Assembly (NCBI GenBank): GCA_036873755.1
Contig: JAVTVY010020500.1
Span: 18,346-82,345, forward strand
Direction: 5' to 3'
Length of the DNA stretch: 64,000 bases
DNA from: Hanleya hanleyi
Lineage: Eukaryota; Mollusca; Polyplacophora; Lepidopleurida; Hanleyidae
Shown: positions 24,749 to 37,129 of the stretch, one piece after another
How positions within the stretch are numbered: the stretch's first letter is position 1
Layout of the letters: each line of letters begins with the position of its first letter
The notes under the pieces: model-generated
The model's input: the letters and a program-made list of their open reading frames with translations, nothing else
The model's database searches: none
Told to the model about the DNA's origin: nothing
Translations under genes and position numbers: made by a program

Positions 24749-26416
24749 TTTGGATGGAATTCCAGCAAACTTTCTCAAGATGTCATCCGAAATTATTGCT
24801 CCATACATTACGTACATACTCAACATGTGTATCAACTCCAATATCTTCCCCAGTGTTTGGAAAGCCGCGAAAGTACTTCCACTGCATAAAAGCGGCCCGA
24901 CCACAGATCCAGCAAATTATCGTCCAATCAGCGTGTTGCCTATTTTATCAAAAATCCTAGAGAGGCATATATGTACCCATTTATCAGACTACCTGGAGAA
25001 CAACAACCTGCTACACGGTCACCAATCGGGCTTCAGACGATTCCACTCGTGTCTAACAAGTATGACTGCTCTAATAAGTTCCTGGACCGAAAGTATTGAC
25101 AGTGGTAAGATTGTGGGTGCTGTGTTTGTGGATCTCAGGAAAGCCTTTGATCTTATAGATCATCGACTTCTTTTAACAAAGCTCTCGATTTACGGATTTA
25201 ATACCTCCTCCCTCGCTCTTCTGGATTCTTATCTAAACGGACGGCAACAATGCGTGTGTCTGAACGGTCAGCTGTCGGACTCGATCCCTGCTGATACGGG
25301 AGTGCCCCAAGGTTGGATCCTGATATACATTAATGAATTACCATTAAACCTGAACTGTGATACTGAATCCTATGCCGACGACACGACGTTACATTCATCC
25401 GGACCCAGCGTTGAGGAGGTGGAGTCAAAACTGGATACTGGTGTCACAAACCGTAACGGGGGGGGGGGGATTTGGCTTAATGTCACACTCAAGTTTGTTT
25501 CACTCATATGGTGATAGTCAGTTTGGTTGGTGGAGGAAGCCGGAGAACCCGCAGAGAACCACCGCCCTTCGGCAAGTAACTGACAAACTTTCACACATGG
25601 ACCAGCTGGGCTCGAACCCGTGCCGGTTCAGCGCAAACCTTAACAGTTGGTGTCACACAAACAAAATGGCAGTGAATGTGGACAAAACTAAAACTATGCT
25701 TATCACAACTGATCAAAAGCGACTCCATCTGCCTCAAGATACTTTGAATCTCAACATTGACAACACAGATATACAAACTGTAAATACGCAAAAGATCTTG
25801 GGTGTTATCGTCCAGGATAACCTGAACTGGTCTAGTCATGTTGATTCTGTGATACGAAAAATCAAATGCAAATTATTTCTTTTAGCTAGAATCAAATCTT
25901 TTTTACCCTTTCACGCCAGAAACTGTTTTATAACTCATTTATTTTACCACATATGGACTACTGCTTATCCGTCTGGGGCAATTGCTCTCAACATGACACT
26001 GAACGACTGGAGAGCCTCCAGAAACGAGCCATGAGACTAATAATTGACTGTGATGCATCTGTGCCAACCCACGAACTTTATTCGAAAATGAACTGGTTTA
26101 TTATTTCTCACTTAAGCTGAACACTGCTTTACTTGTATTCAAGGGTATTAACGGTCTCGCTCCATCTTATGTTTCTGATCTTTTAAATGTTTACAAACCC
26201 ACGAGGAACCTACGATCATCTGACCAAGGTCTGCTTTTAAAAGTTCCATTCGCAAGGACAGAACTTTTTAAGAAATCTTTTAAGGTAAATGGTCCAAAAC
26301 TTTTTAATGACCTTCCATTATCAGTGAGAAGCTGCGCTTCCCTGACTTCATTTAAATCGGCTTGTTATGAACACTTTCTATCCAACTTTTTACTTGAAAA
26401 TTCCACTATGATTTAA
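24749..26416 (+). pseudogene. Reverse transcriptase remnant, family 2
   Basis: Starts inside the RT domain. KVLPLHKSG, NYRPISVLP, FVDLRKAFD (near 25,127) and GVPQG are followed at once by WILIYINELP, so about nine residues of the usual motif are missing (near 25,312). YADDT follows at about 25,370. At about 25,445-25,635 an unrelated segment is inserted. The protein then resumes in other frames with MAVNVDKTKTMLI, the thumb, and a C-terminal region with LFNDLPLSVRS near 26,300. The combination of truncation, deletion, insertion and frame changes makes it inactive. Confidence 0.85.
25445..25635. mobile_element. Dispersed-repeat insertion in non-LTR family 2
   Basis: It begins at a run of ten G and carries ggtggaggaagccggagaac, gcccttcggc and a tRNA B-box-like gggctcgaacccgtgcc. 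It interrupts an otherwise contiguous RT alignment. The phrases resemble a repeat common in marine invertebrate genomes, but I cannot name it from memory with confidence. Confidence 0.5.
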
Positions 26417-26554
26417 AAGCTATGTTTGCTTGTTATTGTACATATCTAATATTGCTATCGTCCTCGACGCCGACGAAAAGAGGTCTGTGGCCTATCGGAT
26501 TCTATCGAGGTATATTTTTAAATAAAGTGTATTATTATTATTATTATTTATATT

Positions 26555-26883
26555 ATGAGATACATCATTCTTTAGATGACGACTTTACAACGAATATTAT
26601 GGATTAAGAATACTGATCAGCGATACGGATCTGATATTTTTGGAACATCATGCTGTCTTGCCGGCATCATTGAAAACTGTTGACCGCTTCTCTCTTGCAG
26701 GAAACAAGCATATGTTTATGTATACTATGATTGTCTTTTTGAATTTGGTGCTAATAATGTTATATGGAATATGGAATAGGTCTTTGGATTATGGAAGCGG
26801 ATATTCTCTAATGGACGACGGCTGAATTATGAATGACGGATCAGACGCTTGTAATTAGAGAATATCCGCGTTCATAATCCAAA
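26555..26883. repeat. Third copy of a block-derived repeat, right part, ending in a hairpin
   Basis: Continues the 24,503-24,748 repeat, matching 41,938-42,236. Its end has diverged into an inverted repeat: ggattatggaagcggatatt near 26,786 is answered by aatatccgcgttcataatcc near 26,862-26,881. Confidence 0.65.
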
Positions 26884-27115
26884 TGGGCCGCCATAGCTCA
26901 GTCAGTAGAGCATCGGCGCGATAAGCCGGGGTCGTGAGTTCGAATCCCGCTGACGACCAATTTATTCTTTCTCTCATAAAAATCATTTCATATGTATATA
27001 TGCTCAGTGGCGGGCTATACGCCATACCAAATATGATTTCTTCCTTATAAAGCCAGTTGCGCGCATTGCAACACCGAGAGAGAAGGTTGGTCATCATAGG
27101 GAAAATCCACGGGTG
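26884..27115 (+). mobile_element. tRNA-headed SINE, copy 2
   Basis: The tRNA-like head is at 26,887-26,959. Its acceptor stem has two mismatches (GCCGCCA against TGACGAC), the anticodon loop GCGATAA is unchanged, and the B-box region reads AGTTCGAATCC. The same body follows and ends in the leader aaaatccacgggtgtaata. Confidence 0.75.
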
Positions 27116-27232
27116 TAATATCTATGGGCCGTCATAGCTCAGATGGTAGAGCATCGGCGCGATAAGCCGGGGTTGTGGGTTCGAATCCCGCTGACGACCA
27201 ATTTATTCTTTCTCTCTCAAAAATCTGTTCGT
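27116..27232 (+). mobile_element. tRNA-headed SINE, copy 3 (3' truncated)
   Basis: Directly abuts copy 2. The head at 27,128-27,200 has a perfect B box (GGTTCGAATCC) and the same GAT-type loop. The body breaks off after about 30 bp into satellite sequence. Confidence 0.7.
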
Positions 27233-28090
27233 AATCACTTCACATGTGACTGAGCTATATTGGGGGAACTTTTCTCAAGCCGGTGGCGTTCCCCAGTCCC
27301 TGTATTCAAGTGCAACGATTTAAGGCATATTGGAGGAACATATTTAGGACTTTCATACTCAGTGTATCCAAGTGCAACCCTTTCACATAGCTCAGAGATC
27401 TTGAAGAAAGTTATAGCTGGATGGCCTTGCGATTAATAACTTCTAACTTCTATATAACTGAGGCTTCTTGGAGGAACATCTTTCAAGCTCTCCAGATGTA
27501 ACCTCATATTGGGGAAACTTTTCTCTAGCAGTTGGCATTTCGGTGTATTCAAGTGCAGCTGTTCCATATAACTGAGACATCTTGGAGGAAGATCTCTTAA
27601 GGTCGTGGCATGCATCTTCGAGACATCTAGGGGCACTTTTCTGTAGCACTGGTGGCGTTTCAGATTCTTTTTGACTTGGGTCATCCTTGCTGCTGACCAA
27701 CCAACAACCATAGCTGATGCAGAGCAACAAATTGACATAGCTTCTGAATCAAGTGGGATTTCTCCAGCCGGTGACGTTTCAGAGTTCGTGCATTCCAGTG
27801 CAACAATTTCACGTAGCTGAGGCATCTTGCAGGAACATTTCTCTAGCAGTTGGCGTTTCGGTGTCTTCAAGTGCAACTGTTCGATATAACTGAGGCATTT
27901 TGGAGGAAAATCTATCAAGCTCGTGGCATGCATCTTCAAGACATCTTGGGACAGTTTTCCGTAGCTGGTGGCGTTTCGGAGTCTTCTTCACTTTAATTGG
28001 GTCATCCTTGCTGCTGAACAAACGACCCAACAGCAGGAACGCTGTAGCGGGACTATATTCCCCAGTAATGGGATTTCCCTGCACATGATA
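27233..28090 (+). repeat. Degenerate ~85-bp satellite at the left edge of block B
   Basis: This is the same family as 1-425 and 18,160-19,110. From about 27,690 it aligns one-to-one with the start of copy A, so this satellite lies at the edge of the duplicated block and may have mediated the duplication. Confidence 0.75.
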
Positions 28091-30941
28091 CGCAGACAAA
28101 TTGAGGTTTTGAGGCTATAATCAATTCTGTATCTTTCATAGATGCTTGTTGAAATTAACAATATAGCAATTACTATTCGAAACATTTCGTTGATTTATCC
28201 CGTTTAAACAGAATGTTGACTATAGTGTTACTGACACGTTTGCACCAAATTCGCAGTAATAGTGAAGCCACATGCGCGAGATTTTTTTAGCATCGCACGT
28301 ACTTAACGACCAGCCCAACGTGTTTAATTAACATCGCACGTGGTGAACAATCAGCCACCTGATGGCTATTATACAAGGTAAACCGGAAATATGGACTTCA
28401 TGCTATGTTGCAATATATATATGGGGCATAACGGCATTGTATAACATAGAACGGGACAAATCGTTATTGGACGTGCGCTACAAGTGAGGTCTGGCAGCTT
28501 TGACAGCAGATTTCTGTTGCGCAAGACCTGCCTGTCAGCTCTTCAAAGCAGCTCTTCAAACAGCACCAATAAACCGTCACCGACAACATAAAGTATTAAG
28601 CAGAGACAGAAATAAATAAAATCGCTAACAACATACGAGAGAAAAAAAGCACCTTCTTTAACGCGCAGAAAATCCCCTCAGTAACAAATTTGATATAGTT
28701 CAACGCCAAGGCGCGGCAGTTCATTTGCGTGCTGGGTCTGAAAATTAATCTGTTATTTGTCCTGGTAATGATAGGTTTATGTTCATCTAATTGTATACGG
28801 ACGTCTGTACCTGTGGTCGATCGGTGACTCTATGGGCCACCCTAACCCGTCATTTGAAAGGATCGATGACATCTCGGGGACAAATTCCGGACCATAAATT
28901 ATCAGGAATGGAGGCAAATTCACTCAACTGCGAAACAAATTCTACTCCAATAAATTTTCTTCACGTTTGATGTGGATCTCGCTCGTGTTACTGAAATTGA
29001 TGTTTGATTGGAAAGGCGAAATGTCAAATGTAATATGTAACGGCGAATTCAACTACAGCGCGAATAACGCCTGGGGGTATCGGAGCGATAACGTTAAAGC
29101 TTCGGATGAAGACATGTGTAAAGTAAGAAAATTGACTCGTTCGATTTTTCTTGGACGCGATGATGGTAGCATACTGGTTTTATAACCTTCGCAATATACT
29201 TTCTGCTTCGTGTATAATCAGAAACACAATAGGCAATATGAAGCGAGCTGAATTTATTTGGCGACAATCAAATATTTGCATCAACCATTCCACACTGGTT
29301 CCTCTATGTTAACGAACGAGTGACCTAAACACATCACGATATATTTAAATTTGACCAATTACTTCCAGACATACAGCAAAACAGAGCAGCTCTTGAATGC
29401 GTACCAATGAAGAAAGTTTCATTGATAAAGGCAAAGGCCATTCTCGGGATCCAGGTCTATCATACCTAGAGAATACGAAAGGGGAAATCTGTTGCGCTCG
29501 TGACGATGGCCGAAGCATGGTGACCAGAATGAAAGCCTTATGTCGGAGCCGGTTGAAGACGAAGGCCAGCTGATTGAAGAGGAAAGCTTCTTGTTGGAAA
29601 GGGAAACTAGCGTCCTGATTGGAGACTACATGCAGGCCCTCAAAACCAGAGTTTTGGGATGGTGAGTGTTAGGGTTAAGTGTCGATATATGGGGTCTCTA
29701 TACATAACCCCATGCTTTATATAGAAACACATATTGCGACACTTCACCCTATAAAGGATTAAAGAATTAAAGAAAATGCTATGTAAACTAGTATAGAACG
29801 AGAATCCGTGACATTGGACAAATCAGTCTTTTTGTCAAAGCTGTGCACTGATTAATATATTTTGACTGCCAATATAGGTATTATGAAATCAGAAATGGTC
29901 GGATCCACTATAACAATCAGACATTACTTTCAGAGTTTGTAACCTCCTCAGTCACGGTATATCTGACAGCAGGAGGTATACAATCGGGACGCCATGAAAA
30001 TGCTTAATTGAAATCCTCATACAACTCAAGCCAAAAGAGTGGCATTTTCCCTTCTTGATAATAATGCATTTATTAGCAAAATGATGTATTATAGATTGCA
30101 GTAAAGGTTCTATGAAATTATGAACAAGTTCTGCGGTACACTAGTGCAATATCGCCCATCGAGGTTGTCCCGTTTTCAAGTTCGGGGTTTGCTTACCCAA
30201 ATGTCCTACAATGGTCTTTATCTGGTAATTTTATCCCTTGTGAGTTTTCGGTTCAGATGGCCATTAAAAAAGTCACACCTCTGCAGGTGTATATATAGCT
30301 CTTTAGGGCAAAAGAGACCAAGTTTCCACGCGCGTCGTATAGATTTACTTACTATTTGAACACGGGCTGGCTTTTTAATGGTACCCCGTCGATAAGACAT
30401 ACATTCCTTTAATGTGTACATTTTCGGGGTCAACTGTTTGACGCGTCAATTAAATCCGGAAGGCGCATCACCCAACAAATGGCTCCCTAATGTAATAGAC
30501 CAGATATAGCGCCAAACATCAATCCTATCCAATTTCTATTACACCCCTTGAACGTGGCCAGGACAGTGCAAGAAGTTTCACCTACAAGTTATATTGCGCC
30601 CTCTTGCGATTTTTTGTCAACAAAATATATCGGCGCAAGATTGAAAGTCTAAGAATAGAGTTTAGTGTAAAGGCAGACATTAGTACCTGACGGTAACAAC
30701 ACCGATATATAGTTGGTTTGAGTAGGAATAAAGGCAACAGACAGGGTAGATATTTGATTATGGCGGAGAATATACGGCATATAGAACTACTCAATAACCG
30801 GAACAATAATGAAGAAGAGAAAACTCTATATATATTGCATGACTTCAACACATGGGCAAAATATATGCAAGGAGCATGTGCACTTCACCCATAAAGTGAG
30901 AGTTGTTGAACCGATTACAGTTCGGTTCGCAGTGTGATGGC
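28091..30941. other. Non-coding part of block B
   Basis: Matches 420-3,220. No gene is supported; short open frames are not kept between the two copies. Confidence 0.55.
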
Positions 30942-30944
30942 TAA

Positions 30945-32986
30945 GGGACCGTTCAAAATTTATCTTGAGGGGGGGGCGGTGGAAATTCAGCTGATGACCC
31001 TAAGTTATGTGTGACCCCCCCCCCTCCTTTGGCTGGAAGGTTACCAGTGACCCCCCTCACCTGATACCATATTTATCAATGACCCCCCCATCTCACCACA
31101 AACACACGCCCAATTCCAACGAATCCAGGTCATTTTCCCCAGTGGACATTTCCTCCAGCGGACATTCCCCCAATGGACATTTCCCCCGGTGGACATTTCC
31201 TTCAATGGACATTTCCCCAACCCTATACTTTTAGGTTATTTTGAACATAGTTTTTAAATAATTTGGCACATCATATATTTTATAGCACATTTTTAAACAA
31301 TAAAATGGATCACATAGTGATAACATATAAATCATATACATATATATATTTTAACATTTTAAGAAAACATTATATCACATTGTGGTAAAATAAAAGATGT
31401 ATTTTTTAACAATATTATTTTGTTCTATTTTTTACCTCAGTTTTCACTTCAGTTCGGTTTTATTCTCATCAAATGGCTTCATGACACCGACCTACGAACA
31501 GTTAATGTTACGCTATATACCATGTATACATCTTTTATATTGTTTTAAAATGTGTACTGACTGTATAATACTGATAGATACTGGGTATATGTATAATAAC
31601 TTATCACTTTGTGACTCAATTATCGTAAAACATCTGGAAATCCTTATATCTTTATATACAGAAAAAACAAATTGCGTTATTACAAAATTATTTAAAAACC
31701 ATGTTCAAAATAACCTAAAAATATAGGGTGGAGGAAATGTCCACTGGAGGAAATGTCCACTGGGGCAAATGCCCACTGGGAGAAATGTCCATGGGGGAAA
31801 TGTCCGTACACCATTCCAACATAGCCAGGGGCACTAAATGATGCAGTGTGGAATTATATTAAGACCGATTGAAAACACGTTAATAACATGAAGAGCTATT
31901 CGTTGATAAAGTGATTCGCGGTATGGTATTATACATATGAAAAAGTGACAGGGAACGGGACACAGTTCTGCAGTACGACATTAAATTGCGAGAAGCTCGG
32001 AGATTACATTCTGTATGATATATTTATTCGCATTCACCGGTTTGAGATAAAATTATGTCATACTGCATCATGATGACAGATAATACTACATACAACCGCT
32101 CAGGGAAACAATGAGGTTATGTTTGTTATACTGACACAGAGATAAACTTTATAAAAATTCGGACGAATCCGACATGATTAATTTCATGCATTCATCATGT
32201 CGGCTTCGCTACAAAAACCCTGCAAAAAATAGACGGTGTTTTATTATTATAAAACTATTAAAATTATTATATTTTATAATATTATCCTCATCATGACATT
32301 AACTACCGTCAGTACAACTTGTCTTGTAGTACGCCACAATTTATTTCTTCAACTTTGGGGCAGCATAAATTATTGAATGGTTTGTTTCAGTCTCAAAATG
32401 CAGGCTATATTCATTTAGCTAGTCAATGTCCACAATGTCCAGGCTGCACTGCACCTGGATGTGTTTAGATAAAGGATTTGCTAGATGCACTGTGTAGTAA
32501 CTCAAATCTAGCTGGTATGAATAGGGGCCTAGATTTTAATACATCTTGAGAAGAGTAAATATGATTATAAAGCCATTTACCGGTCTCATGTCCTACTACA
32601 CTACAGGAGGTTTGTACAGAGATTAATGCTAACAGAACATAGGTCTATCTATGGTACTGTATGCTGTTTAGGCTTATGATAAACCATAGAGCCTACTGTT
32701 TTAGTAGGCTCCATGGATACACAAAGCCGTGTTCTGATACATGTGTTTCCTGATCTAAAGTCCACCCTGGTTCTTCGACCTAAAATATGAAATTCATACA
32801 GAAGCTCAAGAAATCCTAGCTGAATAGCTGTCCATTTATCATCATCATTTATCAAGTTACTGATGACCCCCCCTCTACACACAGTCTAGTTACACATGAC
32901 CCCCCCTTCGTAGGGCTCGAAGTTATTGGTGACCCCCCCTCAAATTCCACCGCCCCCCCCCCTCAGGATAAATTTTGAATGGTCCC
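30945..32986. mobile_element. Harbinger-like non-autonomous DNA transposon
   Basis: Copy A gives the empty site (ggctaagaatg near 3,219-3,230). In B the sequence is split by 2,042 bp starting GGGACCGTTCAAAATTTATC and ending with the inverted form (GATAAATTTTGAATGGTCCC). It is flanked by TAA duplications (30,942-30,944 and 32,987-32,989). A 3-bp TWA target and termini starting with GG fit the PIF/Harbinger superfamily. The subterminal regions are G-run rich on the left and C-run rich on the right, with (g)tgacccccc repeats. No transposase is visible, so it must be mobilised by another copy. Confidence 0.75.
31131..31806. mobile_element. Nested fold-back element with 15-16 bp subrepeats in its arms
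   Basis: The arms of about 135 bp are inverted copies: aaccctatacttttaggtta near 31,210 is answered by aacctaaaaatatagggt near 31,711. The outer parts are 4-5 tandem copies of ggacatttccccca or its complement. The AT-rich centre (31,270-31,680) has a 109-codon open frame that I consider chance. Confidence 0.75.
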
Positions 32987-32989
32987 TAA

Positions 32990-34609
32990 GAATGTCCTGA
33001 GCATTGGTATCCCTGCTAATACCTTTTCTTTAGTGTCCGTTCTTAGTTGCAAATGTGGAGAAAAATATACTAGCTGGGTTAGAAGAGGACATGCACTTCA
33101 AGCCAGCAGGAATTCTTAATATATGCTGCCACACCGATCCCAGCGGGCGTCAAATGAAGTTTTTGAAAGTCATTCTCCCGATCCCATACATTGACAGATG
33201 TTTGCAACCTTCCGTCTAAAATGGTTTCCGGTCACCCAATGGACATTTGCTATATCCCCCTTGTGATTTCTGTGTTATTTATGTTATCCGGTGACCCCAC
33301 AGCTATCCCGACAAAGTTTCACCATCCTCCAAATGTAGGTCTGTATACTACGGCATTGTCCGACAAACCATGGCTAAACCAAAACTACGCCGTGACAAAG
33401 TTCATCAACGCGGCACTCAGTGGGTGTTAAATGCCATTTTTGAATCCCCATCTTCTAGGGTCCCTTATACTACTACACTGAATAATTTCGGGCGAGATTA
33501 TCACCTTTTATAGTATGCACATGTATGTATGTATGTATGTTCCACACCTCAGAGAGCGTTAAAAATACACCCTATTCAATTTTATTTTATTCTCAACGCC
33601 AAAGCTATGGCACGACAAAGTTTCACGGTCATTTGGCCAAAAACCTATTCTGGTCAAGGCATCTAACGCTAAAATAGGTCTTAGTTGCCTTTTAGTTTTT
33701 TTTTCTTTTCGGTTACCCACTGTGCTCCAAATAAACTGCATGACCTAAGTTTCTTGACACTAAGACCGTGCGGGCCAGGCAAACAAACCAACAAACAAAC
33801 AGAGAGACGTTTACTAAAATTATAATCATAACTGGCCTCTTCGGTGTTTTTAGAAAAACACATTTGTTCTTCAAGCTGTAAACGGTTCCGCCCATTCCGT
33901 CCACCTCCAGGAAGGCTAAACTGATCTACTTATGGGAGTGATATTCACCAGATGTATTATGCATGATTCTACCTTAAAATGTCTGCCATGCAGATCTTAT
34001 TTAAGTGCATTTCACAGAGAACTGGTATCATGGACAGACAAATGAGACGGAAACACCAGTTTTTCTCTGCTTATGGAACAAGTGGGACTTGAAAACTATT
34101 ATTTCAATACGCCGTGTAACTAATCCCACTGTTCAATGCAACACATATGGACGTGCATGTGTCCACCATCATACCGAATCTTTTCACACGTAAGAAGTGA
34201 AGAAGAATGGGGAAAAAAGAATAGAGGGCGTCACAAACTTGTCCTATCACTAAAACTGTTACAGTCCTCGTATTTGCAAATAGTCTTCAGTAAATACTGT
34301 AAAATTACACACATTAGGAGAAGATTATTAAGACGTTTAGTTGTGAAGAGTTGCGCCATGGTGCATTCATCCGATCGCCTTATATGAGAGGCAATGAAAG
34401 GACCAGCTAGACAGAAAAGATATCAGAATAAATGACATCCTCTTTGCACACAACGTGCCGGAAAGAGTCTTCTCGAATGGAAATCAATAGACGGGTTTCG
34501 TGCTGTGAGAAAGGACAGAATTCTAAAGGGAAAGATCGGATTAGGAACGCATCTGAAAAGGGAGGAATTGGAACGAATGCACCAACCACGTATTCGTCTT
34601 TTCCTCCGA
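32990..34609. other. Non-coding part of block B
   Basis: Matches 3,226-4,513, with an extra ~335 bp at about 33,368-33,705 that A lacks. That segment includes a cgacaaagtttcac repeat (33,309 and 33,613), so A may have lost it by repeat-mediated deletion. It also has a short tgta microsatellite (33,520-33,540). Confidence 0.55.
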
Positions 34610-36201
34610 TACACGCTAAGAAAAAAGGGTTCTTCAAGGGTTCTTCACGAACACTGATGGTTCTAGGTAGAACCCTTTTGCGCTAAAGGGTTCTTCGCGA
34701 GTTTTGAGGGTTCTAGGTAGAACCCTTTCATCCTCGGGGATCAAATCCGGGCATTTTTGTTTTCGCGCCAACGAATTTGTCATGTGACATCTCCCCGCCA
34801 TCTTGAAGTCTCATTTTTGATCAGTCAACGAGCGTTGGACACTTCCCGAGTTTTCAGATTAATCCAGGAACAAGACTACATGAAACAGTCATAGGCACGT
34901 ATATCAATTTCGGAAGTTACAAACATCCTAAATAATGACTATGGTGTCGTCAGTTGATCAGTAATTCGGGTTAATTTACAAATACAATTCCGAGAGTTTT
35001 GTGGCCGGCATGCCGTGGGTACATGTGTTCTAGCTTATAAAACATGTGTATCGGGGCGCATGGATTCTATCTCTCAATATACGAATACCGTACGAACGTT
35101 TATTATTTTTTTCATATACCCCGCTCCTCTAAATTTCCAAACTTTTTTTTTGTTGAATGAGACCAACCATTCCCGTCAAACTATTCAAAGAACAACAAGA
35201 GGTGAACAAAGAACTCGCGCCAGGAACAATAGGCCTGGCGGACAGCGTAGGCCTACCGTGGTCAGCTGTGTGCCACGTGTCCAGTGACCCAGGCAAGTGG
35301 CCTGCTGATTCGATTCGGTTACATCCGGGATTTAGATAACAGTTAACCGTTACAGCCCAATGTATACAGTCACTTATCTATTTTAGTGTTCATTTTATCT
35401 TCACCAGAGCTCTAGGTCAGTAATAACAATCCTATAGAAATGTGATATATTTCAATTTCTCATAGCCATACTTTTAACAGATGTTTGCCTTCACTTGCTA
35501 ATTCTAATATAATTTATCTGCAAAATTACAATGTTAATTGATATTTTCTAGTGTTAATTGAATTAGCTTAGCACTTTAAATGCGGGTAAACAGCCAATCA
35601 GAAAAATGAAACTATCAATGTTGAAAAATGAGAACTTTGAAAAGTTCCAGGAAAAAGTCTGTCATGCCGTTAATTATACTCGAGTAATTCTTCTGGATAA
35701 TTACAGGAATTGACGAGATCATTGGAAATTTCAGATATTCATTATCATGTTTATTTTCAAATTACGTGATCATCATATCAATTTGTATATGATGTCAAGT
35801 TATGCCATGGTTTATAGAGTGGAATAACTTAAAAATAATCATGGTAACTACATGTTACATTTGTTATTCATGCTGTACAACTTCAGTTGTTATTGAGGGA
35901 GTTTAAAGACAATTTGTTTAAGTACAAAAATTTGAATTTTATCGGACATGCACTTTGGATATTCAGCATTGCCCTTAAATTGAACCAGTTAAGTAGCTCA
36001 TAACTGCCATTGGATTTATTTATCAATTAAGTATTTGTTTATTTTTGGGGGAATTTCCACCCATGTTAAAATAAATTTCGCCTGCCATGAAATTCATTCT
36101 CCACTCTAGGTGAAATGTATTTCCACCCTTTAGTTGGGAATGAAATGCATACGAAGGTGCAGATCTCAAATTTGATTTCCCCTTTGTTGTACTGTTTTCA
36201 G

Positions 36202-36337
36202 AGAATGAAATAGATGGCCCCACACTTTCCAGGATGACTGAGAGGATGACAGAGAGGCTCTTCCCAACAATTCGAAAACAAACTCTTTTTTTTGACGCCT
36301 TAGAAGACTTGAAGAAGAATGATGCCATGTCAGATGA
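36202..36337 (+). pseudogene. SAM-like exon (SAMD3-like gene, exon i)
   Basis: The acceptor tgttttcag precedes the exon and the donor gtaaagt follows it. The exon encodes 44 residues reading NEIDGPTLSRMTERMTERLF then a short helix ending DALEDLK. This is the pattern of the C-terminal half of a sterile alpha motif (EIDG...L..L...M...L.P..G...F...L..L) seen in SAMD3-like proteins that are multicopy in fish and invertebrate genomes. The exon ends in phase with the next one: the two leftover bases join the first base at 36,633 to give a Glu codon. I see no first exon supplying the N-terminal half. Assignment rests on the motif, without a database search. Confidence 0.55.
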
Positions 36338-36632
36338 GTAAAGTACCAGTGTTTCTGAACTGATCTCTTGGGACTTACTGCATTGAAAATTATACAACTA
36401 ACCAATCTCGCAAATTATGAGAAATATATTTTTCTACATGTGTATTAATGAGAGCCCTCCTAAGAAAACATAATTGTAAGAGTTTGGAATGGGTAAAGTG
36501 CTTCAAGGACATGTACATACCATGGTAAATGACCCCAGACCCTACTTTATTTGAACAATACTGAACAGAAAGTATAATTTCAAATTATGTTTACTGTATT
36601 ATAATCAATGTGAAACGACATTTATTATTCAG

Positions 36633-36845
36633 ACCATTGCCAGGACCATCTAATGCTGACCCATCTATTCCTGAACCAGAGAGACCTGAGCAGGAGAATC
36701 CAAGGACATATGGACTCTTGAGCTTCCCACCATTAGTGAATATGGCTCTCCAAACTGATGATGGAGAGCTGAAGTGCTCACGGAGGACTAAGATAAAGAC
36801 CATACTGATTCGAGTCCTCTTTGATCAGCTAAGTCAGATTGCCAT
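36633..36845 (+). pseudogene. SAMD3-like gene, exon ii
   Basis: Acceptor tttattattcag, donor GTAAGT directly after the exon. It encodes about 71 residues: a Pro/Glu-rich linker (PLPGPSNADPSIPEPERPEQ), then a module with FPPLVNMAL and TILIRVLFDQLSQIA. The second half matches my memory of the conserved domain after the SAM in this family (basic-residue-rich stretch, then a helix with LFD). The intron of 295 bp between exons i and ii keeps the reading frame. The following intron would hold the 103-bp minisatellite. Confidence 0.55.
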
Positions 36846-37129
36846 GTAAGTTTTAAATCTTTTTTTCTGACCACATTAGCCACAGCAAGATAAATGAATG
36901 CCTCAGATCAGATATTTATCATGTTTATTAGCCTGTCGTCATCCATAAATACTTTCTGTGTCTATTACTAATTAGTTCTTCACTTATCAAGAGTCTCAAG
37001 CATTTTATCAAAGCAACAATTAGCTAGTTTGTATTGAAAATTGCAATCCAGTTTGTTTTGTGTAACCATTTTCGTGAAATTGGTTCAAGAAAATTAACAT
37101 ATGTAAGCTGGCGTATGAGAATAAAAGGT

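Larger units (their letters stand above)
24749..26554 (+). mobile_element. Non-LTR retrotransposon, family 2 (5' truncated)
   Basis: Inserted in the dispersed repeat: the left flank ends gactgag and the right flank begins tatgagatac, suggesting a short TGAG duplication. It holds the C-terminal RT half and a 3' end of ATT repeats (26,530-26,550). It differs in sequence from family 1. Confidence 0.8.

Noticed and set aside
31397..31726. 109-codon open frame in the nested fold-back element
   Set aside because: AT-rich, low-complexity translation with no motif, located in the loop of an inverted repeat.
36023..36397. Minus-strand open frame of 124 codons in the 5.45-kb transposon
   Set aside because: It is antisense to the exon at 36,202-36,337, which has splice borders and a recognisable motif on the plus strand.
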